45,062 bases of DNA, taken from assembly GCA_902775595.1 (NCBI GenBank), contig CACYNF010000009.1, forward strand, positions 1 to 45,062, given 5' to 3'. The translations under genes were made by a program, and so were the position numbers. The stretch comes from an uncultured bacterium (GTDB taxonomy: Bacteria; Verrucomicrobiota; Kiritimatiellia; RFP12; UBA1067). The notes beneath the pieces were generated by a model. The model had not been told where the DNA came from. It did not search any database and worked only from the letters and a program-made list of their open reading frames with translations. Positions 24,732-32,700 of this stretch are shown piece after piece (within the stretch, counting starts at the first letter, position 1; every line of letters begins with the position of its first letter).

Positions 24732-25511
24732 ATGCCCTATATTGAGTTCCATCGCTGGATTCTTGCGGCGGTTCTTGCCATGGCGAGAATCGGCGGGGCG
24801 TTCGCCATCTGTCCGGTGCTTGCGGACTCGATGATTCCCGGCGTAGCGAGAAGGGTGGCCGTGTTTGGCTTTGCGTGCCTTGTGGTTCCTTTCGTAAAGA
24901 ACGAGATGCCGCCGGGCGAGCCGAATCTCTGGATGTTCTCGATCCTTGCCTTCAAGGAGGCCATCATCGGCTTTCTGCTCGGGTTCTTTGCGTCGATCCC
25001 CTTTTGGGTCGCGGAGAATATAGGCAACTTCATAGACAACCAGCGCGGCGCGACGATGGGCGAGGTGTATTCGCCGCTTTCCGGGGCGCAGGTCTCGACT
25101 ACCGGTATCTTCTTCACTCAGATAGTATCGACAGTGTTCTTCGTCAGCGGCGCTGTGTTCCTTATGCTGGCGGCGCTCTACAAGAGCTACACCATCTGGC
25201 CGGTGTTCGTCGAAGGGATTTCCTTCGCGCCAGGCACGCCCTTGCAGATCCTTGGCACCGTAGACGACATGCTTAAAGCCACTGTCGTGATCTCTGCGCC
25301 CGTGATCATAGTGATGTTCCTCGCAACGCTCGGCCTCGGCCTCGTAAACCGCACGGCTCCCCAGCTCAACGTGTTCTTCCTGTCGATGCCCGTCAAGTCC
25401 GCGCTTGGCGTCGCTATGCTTGTCGTCTATCTTCCGTTCATAATGGATATGCTGATGTACACCAAGGACACTGCTATCCTCTCGCCTGTCCGCAGTCTCC
25501 TGGGAGGATGA
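24732..25511 (+). CDS. sctT: T3SS export apparatus protein
   Basis: 259 residues with about six to eight hydrophobic segments. The conserved SctT/FliR features are ARIGGAFAICPVLADSMIPGVARR, the long segment ending AENIGNFIDNQRGATMGEVYSPLSGAQ, and GLVNRTAPQLNVFFLSMPVKSALG. A single copy caps the SctR5-SctS4 complex. It starts 3 bp after sctS and ends 6 bp before sctU. Confidence 0.97.
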   Translation: MPYIEFHRWILAAVLAMARIGGAFAICPVLADSMIPGVARRVAVFGFACLVVPFVKNEMPPGEPNLWMFSILAFKEAIIGFLLGFFASIPFWVAENIGNFIDNQRGATMGEVYSPLSGAQVSTTGIFFTQIVSTVFFVSGAVFLMLAALYKSYTIWPVFVEGISFAPGTPLQILGTVDDMLKATVVISAPVIIVMFLATLGLGLVNRTAPQLNVFFLSMPVKSALGVAMLVVYLPFIMDMLMYTKDTAILSPVRSLLGG

Positions 25512-25517
25512 CCGACC

Positions 25518-26657
25518 ATGGCTGAGTCGAGCGGCGAGAAGACGGAGATGCCCACCCAGAAGAAGCTGCGTGACGCGCGGCAGAAGGGACAGGTGTGCAC
25601 ATCCAAGGACATCGTCTCTACCGCGATTCTCGTCGTGCTCTTCGTGCTTCTCGGCTGGATGGGCATTGCGCTTGTCGACGACGCTTCCATGCTTCTCGGC
25701 TACATAGGGAACCGCATGGGCGGCGATCCTTTCGCGGCTACCGGCCAGGCGATGGGGATGACGGCGTTCGTGATCTGCAAGCATTCCTTCATCTTCGTCC
25801 TTGTCGCAGCCGTCATCGGCATCGCCGCCAACACCGCCCAGATCGGCTTTCTCTTCACCTTCGAGCCGATAATACCGAAGCTGGAGAAGCTCAATCCCGT
25901 CGAGGGCGCGAAGAAGATCTTCAGCATGAAGAACCTCTTCGAGTTCCTGAAGAACATCGTGAAGGTCTGCTTCCTCAGCTACCTCCTCTACAAGATCATC
26001 TGGGCGAGCGTCCCCGAGCTGCTCACGATGTGCTACGGCACGATTGACGACATCTTCCCGTGCCTGAAGCTCATGCTGAAGCGCCTCGCCGTATACACGG
26101 CCTTCGGCTACATAGTAATCGCCGTCGTCGACCGCCTTTTCCAGGGGCGCAACTTCACCAAGGAGATGATGATGACGAAGGACGAAGTGAAGCGCGAATA
26201 CAAGGAGATGGAAGGGTCTGCGGAAATCAAGCAGGCGCAGAGGCAGTTCCGCGACGAGATCCTGAACGGGCCCGATCCGCGGCAGGCCGTCTCGAAGGCA
26301 AACGTCGTCGTCACCAACCCGACGCGTCTCGCCGTGGGCATACGATTCAACTCGGAGGAGGCCCCGCTCCCGCGCATCTGCGCACTTGGTTCCGGGCCAA
26401 TAGCGAAGATCATCCGTGAGGAAGCGCTTGCCCTCGGAATTCCGATCATGGAGGATCGCCCCCTTGCCCGCGCACTCTATGCAGACGGCAGGATAGAGGA
26501 ATTCGTCCCCGACTCGCTGATCGAGCCGGTCGCGGAAGTCCTCAAGTGGGCCAAGCAGCTTCAAGACGCCAAAAAGGAAGAGGAAGAGCTTGACAGCGTG
26601 ACGTTGGACGAATTGCCGCATGTGGGGGACGCGGTAGATGTAGGAGAAACTACATAG
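25518..26657 (+). CDS. sctU: T3SS export switch protein with NPTR autocleavage motif
   Basis: 379 residues. It begins with SGEKTEMPTQKKLRDARQKGQV, the usual SctU/FlhB start, then four transmembrane helices (about 33-55, 85-110, 145-170 and 188-206), a cytoplasmic linker, and the self-cleaving domain. The motif that is normally NPTH reads NPTR (residues about 267-270, DNA 26316-26327). An acidic C-terminal extension (about 345-379) follows. The protein switches specificity from needle to translocators and effectors, together with SctP. An ECF sigma gene begins 13 bp downstream. Confidence 0.96.
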   Translation: MAESSGEKTEMPTQKKLRDARQKGQVCTSKDIVSTAILVVLFVLLGWMGIALVDDASMLLGYIGNRMGGDPFAATGQAMGMTAFVICKHSFIFVLVAAVIGIAANTAQIGFLFTFEPIIPKLEKLNPVEGAKKIFSMKNLFEFLKNIVKVCFLSYLLYKIIWASVPELLTMCYGTIDDIFPCLKLMLKRLAVYTAFGYIVIAVVDRLFQGRNFTKEMMMTKDEVKREYKEMEGSAEIKQAQRQFRDEILNGPDPRQAVSKANVVVTNPTRLAVGIRFNSEEAPLPRICALGSGPIAKIIREEALALGIPIMEDRPLARALYADGRIEEFVPDSLIEPVAEVLKWAKQLQDAKKEEEELDSVTLDELPHVGDAVDVGETT

Positions 26658-26670
26658 TGGGAGAAGTTTT

Positions 26671-27231
26671 ATGAAAGACATGGAAAAGCTCTACAAGTCC
26701 ATAGCCCCGAGGCTTACGAATTGGCTCGTCTCCTCGGGTAGCCAATACGACGAGGCTTGCGACATCGTGCAAAACACATTCCTCAAGATATGGAAGATGC
26801 GCGACGATGTGCGCGACGATGCCAGCTCCGTCTCGGGCCTTGCATTTACGATCGCCCGCAACCTCCGCAAGAACCTGGTGCGCGACAACTCGCGCTTGAC
26901 GTTCGTCGGCGATATACGCGACTCGGACGATGGCATCGGAGGCGAAACAGAGTCGCCGACCGTCGGCATGACGGCGCATCTCGACGCCTTGCCGCAGCAA
27001 CGCGAGACTTCGCAGTCCGATACGGAATACCTTCGCAAGCGTCTTTTGGAGGCATTTGCGAAGCTTCCGCCCATCCTTCGCGACGCGTATACGATGTTCC
27101 AAGTGGGTGAAATGTCCGTGCGAGACATCGCAAATCAGACAGGAGTGAGCGAAAATCTTGTAAAAGTGCGTATTTTCCGTGCAAAAGAGAAGTTAAAGGT
27201 CATTCTTGCGGATTTACATGTAACCTTTTAG
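26671..27231 (+). CDS. ECF-type RNA polymerase sigma factor linked to the T3SS
   Basis: 186 residues. Region 2 (about 10-75: YDEACDIVQNTFLKIWKMRDDV and FTIARNLRKNLVRDN) and region 4 (about 125-180: AFAKLPPILRDAYTMFQVGEMSVRDIANQTGVSENLVKVRIFRAKEKL) are separated by an acidic linker. There is no region 1 or 3, as expected of RpoE-like ECF factors. No anti-sigma gene is adjacent. It lies 13 bp after sctU, so it is probably cotranscribed. Its 3' end overlaps copy C of a motif also found upstream of the translocator genes, which suggests it activates them, as HrpL does for hrp genes. Confidence 0.93.
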   Translation: MKDMEKLYKSIAPRLTNWLVSSGSQYDEACDIVQNTFLKIWKMRDDVRDDASSVSGLAFTIARNLRKNLVRDNSRLTFVGDIRDSDDGIGGETESPTVGMTAHLDALPQQRETSQSDTEYLRKRLLEAFAKLPPILRDAYTMFQVGEMSVRDIANQTGVSENLVKVRIFRAKEKLKVILADLHVTF

Positions 27232-27252
27232 CGAGGTATGTGTAGACAAGGC
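27219..27252 (+). promoter_or_regulatory. ECF-type promoter motif, copy C
   Basis: TGTAACC (27219-27225) and GTGTAGACA (27240-27248) followed by AGGC. The match to copy A includes TGTAACCTTTT and GTGTAGACAAGGC, with different bases in most of the spacer. It straddles the sigma gene stop codon and precedes the ATG at 27282 by 29 bp. Confidence 0.72.
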
Positions 27253-27281
27253 GAAATCACCACACAATGGGGGTAATGAAA

Positions 27282-27563
27282 ATGGAAATCAATCTTGGAA
27301 ACAACATCGGTGCGAGGCAGGACGGCTTTCAGGTCTCCGGCCAGGGGTCTGAAGTCGCCCAGACTGCGGCTTCCGGCATCCGCCAATCGGCGTCTTCGCT
27401 TCGCACCTCGGGCATCGGGCTTGATGCTTTCAATCCGGTGAAGGACAGTGAGCCGGTCTCGGAAGTCCCTGAATCGGCGCTCATGCGCGATGATGAACTC
27501 GGAAAGCTCGTCAGTGCGGCGTTCAGTCTTCCGGCTCCGCCGATGCCGTCGTTCGCAGAGTAA
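27282..27563 (+). CDS. Small unrecognised protein ahead of the candidate effector
   Basis: About 93 residues from ATG 27282. In-frame ATGs at 27267 and 27276 are less likely because the GGGGG Shine-Dalgarno-like run at 27269-27273 is best spaced for 27282. It is polar, Ser/Gly/Gln-rich in the first half and Pro-rich at the end (LPAPPMPSFAE), with no membrane segment. The N-terminal composition fits a T3SS export signal. It is the first gene after ECF motif C and ends 15 bp before the 966-aa gene. It could be a small secreted protein or an effector partner; it does not show a CesT or TPR pattern. Confidence 0.6.
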   Translation: MEINLGNNIGARQDGFQVSGQGSEVAQTAASGIRQSASSLRTSGIGLDAFNPVKDSEPVSEVPESALMRDDELGKLVSAAFSLPAPPMPSFAE

Positions 27564-27578
27564 GAGAGGAGGCGCAAA

Positions 27579-30479
27579 ATGCCAGGACAGGTAAATGCAA
27601 ACTACAGCGCGAACTACCAGAAGTTCGTCGATTTCGCGAACAAGGCGTACGCGACGAAAGGCGAGGACACGGTCGCGCGCTTCAAAGGAATGCCAGTCGG
27701 CGACTACAAGGGCACGTTTGCGTCGTTCATGCGCACGGCGGAGATGAAGACCGCGAACGACCAGGTGCGCGACCTCTTCCGCAAGACGATCGCGGACATG
27801 TTCGGCGGCGAGAAGTTCATACCGGACATCGTGCGCGACAACATGAAGCTCGAGGACTTCAACAAGGGCAAGCCGCTCACGGCGCGGCGCATCAATCTCG
27901 TGAAAATCGCCATCGACACGCTCGGCGGCGGTAAGTTCACGGACCCCGCGAGCATCGGCAAGGCGACGGCGATGGGCTACGTGGCCTCCGAGCTGCCGAA
28001 GCTCGCGCGCGTCGCGAACATCTACCAGCAGGCGACGGGATGCACGGACGCGGAGGCGGAGTCCGCCGCGCTCGATCCGAACTCGACCGCGCGCCGCCTC
28101 TACGACTGCGGCGGACGCTTCACGCAGAACGCGGAGAACTTCAAGAAGGGCCTCGCGCTCATGGCGGACTTCCAGGAGTGGTTCGCCAATGTCTGCTCGG
28201 AGCTGGGCAACGGCCCGGGCGTGACCGCCAAGTGCATGAACCCCTCCATAACCGGCACCTCCCACGCGCGCGGTGCCGAGAAGTTCATCTTCGACGAGAT
28301 CGCCGTCAACGAAAACATTCCTCTCGAAGCCGAGGACAAGGAGTCGGTCTTCGGCATGGAGAGGAACCCCGCGGCCCGCTTCGCCCTGAGCAAAGTCGGC
28401 GACTCGCAGCACGCCACGCTGGCCCAGATGCCCCAGGCGCAGCGCGATCTTCTCTACGCGGTCAACGACCTCTTTCATCCCTTTGCCCCCAACGGACAGC
28501 AAGGGACGGTGATCGGCCAGGGCGCAGTCTTCGTCGGGCGCGTCATTAAGCATGCCGACGAACTCTCCGCCCTCAAGGCCGCCGGCAATCTCACGCGCCA
28601 GACCGCCTTTGACGTGCTTTATTCCGACATCTCCGAAAAGGGCAATCGCGACGCCGAGGCAGCAAACCTCATCGAGGACATCCTCATGGAGCGCCTGCCC
28701 GACAGCGGCCAGATAGTCAGGGCCATCAACATGCTCGCGAGAACCGGCGCGTCCATAGACGAAGTGCTCAACGCGATGGAGAGGAACATCGCCCTTCCCT
28801 CGGCCCCCTACGTGTCCACTGTCACCAAGTCCCTTGTGTCCTTCGGCATGAACGGCGAGGGCGGCATCAAGGCCATGTGCGGCGACATCCACCGCCCATC
28901 GATGCCCACCTTCATCGCCACCGGCAAGGAGCCCGAGGGCGTCCGCAACCGCTACGTCTTCAAGTTCGCGGACGAAACGCTCGAATGCGGCGGCACCTCC
29001 GAGGCGGACGCCAAGCCCGTGTTGGAGCGCATCTCCGCGAAGCTCCGCGAGCTTTGCACGCCGGCGCACCCCAAGCAGCTCGACACGGTGGCCTATTCTC
29101 TCGGACAGGGGCAGCTAGGCCAGCTCAAGTGCCTCGTCAACCATGGACTCTTCGTCAACGAGCATATACCGGTCCAGTACACCATCTCGAAGAACCAGGA
29201 GACTGGAGCAATCTCCATCTTCATCAAGGAGCCGGAGAACTTCCCCGTCAAGTTCAACTGGAAGGTCACCGTCAACGTAGACGGATCCAGCACCTCCACC
29301 CCGATGCGCCTCGACCACGGCCAGTACGAGGCCAAGGCGATGACGTTCGCCGGCGAGATCGCCGCCAAGCTGCCCGGGAAGAGCGAAGCCGCGGCCAAGA
29401 ACATGATCAAGGACGTGCTTGCGTACTGCGGCGACGATTTCGAGCTGAAGGACGTCGTCTCTCGGACGATCCGCGGTCTTTGCATCACCGCCACTGCCAC
29501 GATGCGCACGCACGACGAGATCAAGGCGCGCATCGACGCGATCCGCGCCAATCTCGAAGAGGTGCGCAAGGCGGCGGCAGGAAACAATCGGATCGAAAAA
29601 GCCGGCTTCAACCTCCTGTGGGGCATGAACGGCAAGAGCGTTCCGCCGGGATTGATCGGAAAAATGCTCAAGGCCGCTTCCGCCGAGAAGCCCGGCGAGT
29701 TCTCCAAGCTCTCCGCGACATCGACGCCGCAGCAGATCACCAAGGCCGTCATCGAGATGCGCGAGGCCGTGGAGAACGTGATGCGCAACGCCTACGTGCA
29801 GGATTATCTCGAGGGTGCCGATGAAATGGGGCCGGCGCGGGCATTCGCGTTCTCGGTGCTCGTCGCGAAGTTCCCGGAAGCGCAGCTCAAGGGCGTGAAA
29901 GACGTGTTCAGCTCCGAGACGATGTCGAAGCTCTTCACCGTCATGGACGATCTCATGAGAGACAGGAGGCCTGCCGGCGCCAAGCCGGTCTCCAGAAACA
30001 TTTCCTCGTTTATAAGAGAGCAGAGCATGGCGCTGGAGCAGGTGGTACTCCAGTACAAGAAGGCTGTCGAGAGTTTGCTGGGGCAGGAAGAAGGCGATGG
30101 CGTCAGACCGTTCGAAGGTCAGTTCGACAAGACGGCCTTCGGCGACAAGGATATCCACGACCTCTTGATCCCGCTGGCCGAACGCGACGAAGCGGCCGAG
30201 CTCGACGCCGAGCGCCGGCAAGAGTACATGCCCAGGGCGTTTCCGCGCGCCCAGTCCAACGCGGTCACCGCCTACGCCATAGCCGGCGAGGGCAACGCCG
30301 GGAAGGTGGACAATCTCATCCGCATCGCGCTCTCGCACTGCACCGCCAGCGAAGAAGCCGTCAACTACGTCGCCGCGAACATCGACAGGATTCTCGTCTC
30401 CGGCAACGGAACGCTTCGCACCCTCGAAGAGGTTCGCGAGCGCTCCCTCGCCGTCGAGGCCAACCACGTTTCGCAATAG
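27579..30479 (+). CDS. Large candidate T3SS effector, no recognised domain
   Basis: 966 residues with no signal peptide, lipobox or transmembrane helix; GAGGAGG precedes the ATG. It is mostly helical, with long Ala/Lys/Glu-rich stretches (about 30-200, 330-430, 640-760 and 840-900) and a more beta-rich centre (about 440-600, including NRYVFKFADETLECGG and VNVDGSSTSTPM). I see no kinase, protease, phosphatase or leucine-rich-repeat signature. Cytosolic-type composition, size, place behind an ECF-type motif shared with the translocators, and an adjacent T3SS make an effector likely, but this is inference. A cytoplasmic structural protein remains possible. Confidence 0.6.
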   Translation: MPGQVNANYSANYQKFVDFANKAYATKGEDTVARFKGMPVGDYKGTFASFMRTAEMKTANDQVRDLFRKTIADMFGGEKFIPDIVRDNMKLEDFNKGKPLTARRINLVKIAIDTLGGGKFTDPASIGKATAMGYVASELPKLARVANIYQQATGCTDAEAESAALDPNSTARRLYDCGGRFTQNAENFKKGLALMADFQEWFANVCSELGNGPGVTAKCMNPSITGTSHARGAEKFIFDEIAVNENIPLEAEDKESVFGMERNPAARFALSKVGDSQHATLAQMPQAQRDLLYAVNDLFHPFAPNGQQGTVIGQGAVFVGRVIKHADELSALKAAGNLTRQTAFDVLYSDISEKGNRDAEAANLIEDILMERLPDSGQIVRAINMLARTGASIDEVLNAMERNIALPSAPYVSTVTKSLVSFGMNGEGGIKAMCGDIHRPSMPTFIATGKEPEGVRNRYVFKFADETLECGGTSEADAKPVLERISAKLRELCTPAHPKQLDTVAYSLGQGQLGQLKCLVNHGLFVNEHIPVQYTISKNQETGAISIFIKEPENFPVKFNWKVTVNVDGSSTSTPMRLDHGQYEAKAMTFAGEIAAKLPGKSEAAAKNMIKDVLAYCGDDFELKDVVSRTIRGLCITATATMRTHDEIKARIDAIRANLEEVRKAAAGNNRIEKAGFNLLWGMNGKSVPPGLIGKMLKAASAEKPGEFSKLSATSTPQQITKAVIEMREAVENVMRNAYVQDYLEGADEMGPARAFAFSVLVAKFPEAQLKGVKDVFSSETMSKLFTVMDDLMRDRRPAGAKPVSRNISSFIREQSMALEQVVLQYKKAVESLLGQEEGDGVRPFEGQFDKTAFGDKDIHDLLIPLAERDEAAELDAERRQEYMPRAFPRAQSNAVTAYAIAGEGNAGKVDNLIRIALSHCTASEEAVNYVAANIDRILVSGNGTLRTLEEVRERSLAVEANHVSQ

Positions 30480-30534
30480 CAATCGGTTGCCGCGGCGAAT
30501 CGACTTCTCTGTCGACGCAGGCTTTGCGGGATTG

Positions 30535-30543
30535 TGATATAAT
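30535..30543 (+). promoter_or_regulatory. Extended -10 element (TGATATAAT)
   Basis: TG-n-TATAAT with a perfect TATAAT at 30538-30543, upstream of the exbB unit. No obvious -35 box. The predicted transcription start is near 30550. Confidence 0.55.
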
Positions 30544-30571
30544 ATCCGTTGAAATGTCATTGGTCTACGGA

Positions 30572-30606
30572 CGGCCGCGGCGGGTGCCGTGTCCGTCCCG
30601 CGGCCG
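30572..30606 (+). promoter_or_regulatory. Leader hairpin before exbB
   Basis: CGGCCGCGG (30572-30580) pairs with CCGCGGCCG (30598-30606) around a 17-nt loop. The right arm ends 2 nt before ATG 30609, so the hairpin would occlude ribosome binding at that codon. There is no T-tract. Confidence 0.4.
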
Positions 30607-30608
30607 CC

Positions 30609-31352
30609 ATGCAACTGCAATTCGAAACCATGATACTCGCAAACTCGTTAGTCGACGGATTCCTCGGTTCCAACCTGATGGGACAGGGAATCGTCCTCGT
30701 TCAGCTCCTTGGCTCGATCGTGATGCTCGCCGTCATACTCGGCAAGTGGAAGGAGCTCAGCTACGTCCGCATGGCGACGCGCCGCTTCGTGCGCGACTTC
30801 ACCGGCGGGCACGATGCCCTTGAATACTACCTCGAGCGCAGGCCCTCGGCCGCGACCGGCGTGGAGGGGATATACAAGGAGACGTGCGAGCGGCTTCTCA
30901 AGCTTCTCACCCCCGACGTCCGCTCGCTTCTCGTCGGAAGGCAGACGAACGGCGACGGTTCCGCCGCTCTGACGGCGCGAGAGATCGAGCTCGTGCGCGG
31001 CACATGCGAGCATACTCTCGACGAGGAGGAGATTCGCCTCGACCACGGCATGGGCGTGATCGCGACAGTCGTCTCGCTCTCGCCGATGCTCGGTCTTCTC
31101 GGCACCGTGTGGGGCGTTCTCGACGCGTTCGCCGAGATGGGCACCGCTGGCAGCGCAAATCTCGCTACGATCGCGCCGTCCATCTCCGCCGCTCTTGTGA
31201 CTACGGTCGTCGGCCTTCTCATCGCGATCCCGGGCGTCATGGCCTACACGCGCATGAACGCGACGATCACGCAGATAAGGTCGGAGATGGAGGGCTTCGC
31301 CGACGAGCTTATCGGGCGCATCGCCTGCGAGTTCCAGGGAAGGGGCGCCTGA
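30609..31352 (+). CDS. exbB: ExbB/TolQ-family proton channel subunit
   Basis: About 247 residues from ATG 30609. TTG 30549 (20 residues longer) and ATG 30630 are alternatives, and no Shine-Dalgarno sequence decides. There are three transmembrane helices: about 15-40, then GVIATVVSLSPMLGLLGTVWGVLDAF (about 145-175) and SISAALVTTVVGLLIAIPGVMAY (about 190-215). The G-L-L-G-T-V-x-G and A-L-x-T-T-x-x-G-L segments are those of MotA/TolQ/ExbB channels, which use proton flow to energise TonB or TolA. It is followed after 1 bp by exbD. Confidence 0.9.
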   Translation: MQLQFETMILANSLVDGFLGSNLMGQGIVLVQLLGSIVMLAVILGKWKELSYVRMATRRFVRDFTGGHDALEYYLERRPSAATGVEGIYKETCERLLKLLTPDVRSLLVGRQTNGDGSAALTAREIELVRGTCEHTLDEEEIRLDHGMGVIATVVSLSPMLGLLGTVWGVLDAFAEMGTAGSANLATIAPSISAALVTTVVGLLIAIPGVMAYTRMNATITQIRSEMEGFADELIGRIACEFQGRGA

Positions 31353-31353
31353 C

Positions 31354-31767
31354 ATGCTCAGAAGACGCAGAAGACTGCGCGGCGAGAAGCCGAAGGCGTC
31401 GATCGACATGAACTCGCTGATCGACCTCACCTTCCTTCTTCTCGTCACGTTCATCGTCACGCTCCCCGCGCTCGAGCAGGGCATCTCCATCATGCTCCCC
31501 CAGGCGAAGACCGACGAGCTCCCGACGAAGAACAAGAAGGCCAACACCGTCACCGTTGACAAGGATAACGTGATCTTCCTCAACGACAAGCCGCTCACTC
31601 TCGAAGAGCTTGAGCGCGAGCTTATGGCGATGGCGGCAGAGGATCCCGAGGTGCCGGTGCTCGTGAGGGGCGACGAGCGCAACTCCTACGGCGACGTCAT
31701 GAAGGTCGTAAAGGTCGTCTACAAGTGCAAGATACACAGGATGGCGCTTGTGACTGTGGAGAAGTAG
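31354..31767 (+). CDS. exbD: ExbD/TolR-family proton channel subunit
   Basis: 137 residues. A basic N-terminus precedes the single transmembrane helix SLIDLTFLLLVTFIVTLP (about 22-39), with the essential aspartate in L-I-D. A periplasmic domain (about 65-137) ends in the VMKVVKVVYKCKIHRMALVT strand-helix typical of ExbD. It works with the ExbB product immediately upstream. The TAG stop lies in the first unit of a short heptamer array. Confidence 0.92.
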   Translation: MLRRRRRLRGEKPKASIDMNSLIDLTFLLLVTFIVTLPALEQGISIMLPQAKTDELPTKNKKANTVTVDKDNVIFLNDKPLTLEELERELMAMAAEDPEVPVLVRGDERNSYGDVMKVVKVVYKCKIHRMALVTVEK

Positions 31768-31790
31768 TCGTTAGTCGTTGGTGGGTAGAC
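31763..31790 (+). repeat. Short heptamer array overlapping the exbD stop
   Basis: AGTAGTC, GTTAGTC, GTTGGTG, GGTAGAC. The exbD stop codon (31765-31767) is inside the first unit; the array fills the gap to the next gene. Confidence 0.45.
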
Positions 31791-31794
31791 GGAA

Positions 31795-32700
31795 ATGGAA
31801 GTCTGGATAGACGAGAGGCGGCCTGAAGTGCTGAGCACGGCGAATGTCGTGCTTGCCCTCGTCATACACGTCGCCTGCTTCCTTGGCTTCTTCTTTTTCG
31901 CGCGCTTTCATTTCAAGCCGAAGGAGACTGTCATACCGATAGACCTGACGGTCGTGGTGAACGAGAATCTCGACGGCAACGAAGACGAGCCGCCGCCGCT
32001 CGACGACCCTCCGCCAAAGCCGCCGGAGCCGCCGAAGGTCGTGACGCCGCCTCCGCCTCCTCCCAAGGTCGACACGAAGGTCGACGCCGTCGTGAAGGAG
32101 CCGGAGAAGAAGAAACCGGAGAAGCCGAAGGAGACGCTCGAGGAGCGACTGAAGCGCATGCGCGAGTCGGTGAAGGACAAGCCCGAGCCGCCCAAGAAGG
32201 AAGAGCCGAAGAAGCCCGAGAAGACGAAGGAGGAGCTTCTCAAGGAGCGCATGGATAATATGCGCAAGAGCGCAAAGACCGTCAGGATCAAGGTACCGGA
32301 CAAGCCGAGCGGCAACGGCAGGACCGCGAAGCAGACGATGACGGAGGCGCAGATACGCGACCTTCTCAACAAGGGCTATACCCCGGGATCGAAGACGCAG
32401 CTCGCGACAAGCACGATGCAGCTGTGTCTCTCGCGCATTCAGATGGCGATCAACGCGCGGTGGTCGCAGGTGAACCCGCGCATCGGTGCGGAGGGCTACG
32501 TGCTGATTGCCGTCCGCTTCAACTCGGCGGGGCAGATGGTGAACTGCCGCCTGAGCGAATCGTGCGGAGACAAGACCTCCGATTCCGCCGCCCTCACGGT
32601 TGTCCGCTCGGTCGGCCCCATTGCGGGGCTCGACAAGGAGTTTCTGCGCGAGTTCGGGAAGCAGGATCTAGTGATCCGCTACAAGGTGGTGGCGCGATGA
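31795..32700 (+). CDS. TonB/TolA-like energy-transducing periplasmic protein
   Basis: 301 residues. One N-terminal transmembrane helix (about 18-40, VVLALVIHVACFLGFFFFARF) is followed by a Pro-rich segment (about 60-85), a Lys/Glu/Pro-rich spacer (about 90-165) and a C-terminal alpha/beta domain (about 200-301) with LCLSRIQMAINARW and VLIAVRFNSAGQMVNCRLSESCGDKTSD. The C-terminal domain resembles the TolA/TonB fold. With ExbB and ExbD it would transmit energy to outer-membrane partners. TonB versus TolA cannot be settled by eye; the helical charged spacer leans to TolA. It overlaps the next gene by 4 bp. Confidence 0.85.
   Translation: MEVWIDERRPEVLSTANVVLALVIHVACFLGFFFFARFHFKPKETVIPIDLTVVVNENLDGNEDEPPPLDDPPPKPPEPPKVVTPPPPPPKVDTKVDAVVKEPEKKKPEKPKETLEERLKRMRESVKDKPEPPKKEEPKKPEKTKEELLKERMDNMRKSAKTVRIKVPDKPSGNGRTAKQTMTEAQIRDLLNKGYTPGSKTQLATSTMQLCLSRIQMAINARWSQVNPRIGAEGYVLIAVRFNSAGQMVNCRLSESCGDKTSDSAALTVVRSVGPIAGLDKEFLREFGKQDLVIRYKVVAR

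Noticed and set aside
12320..26657. Flagellar export genes instead of an injectisome
   Set aside because: A secretin, needle, inner rod, SctD with FHA, gatekeeper and translocators are present, and there are no flagellin, hook or basal-body rod genes.
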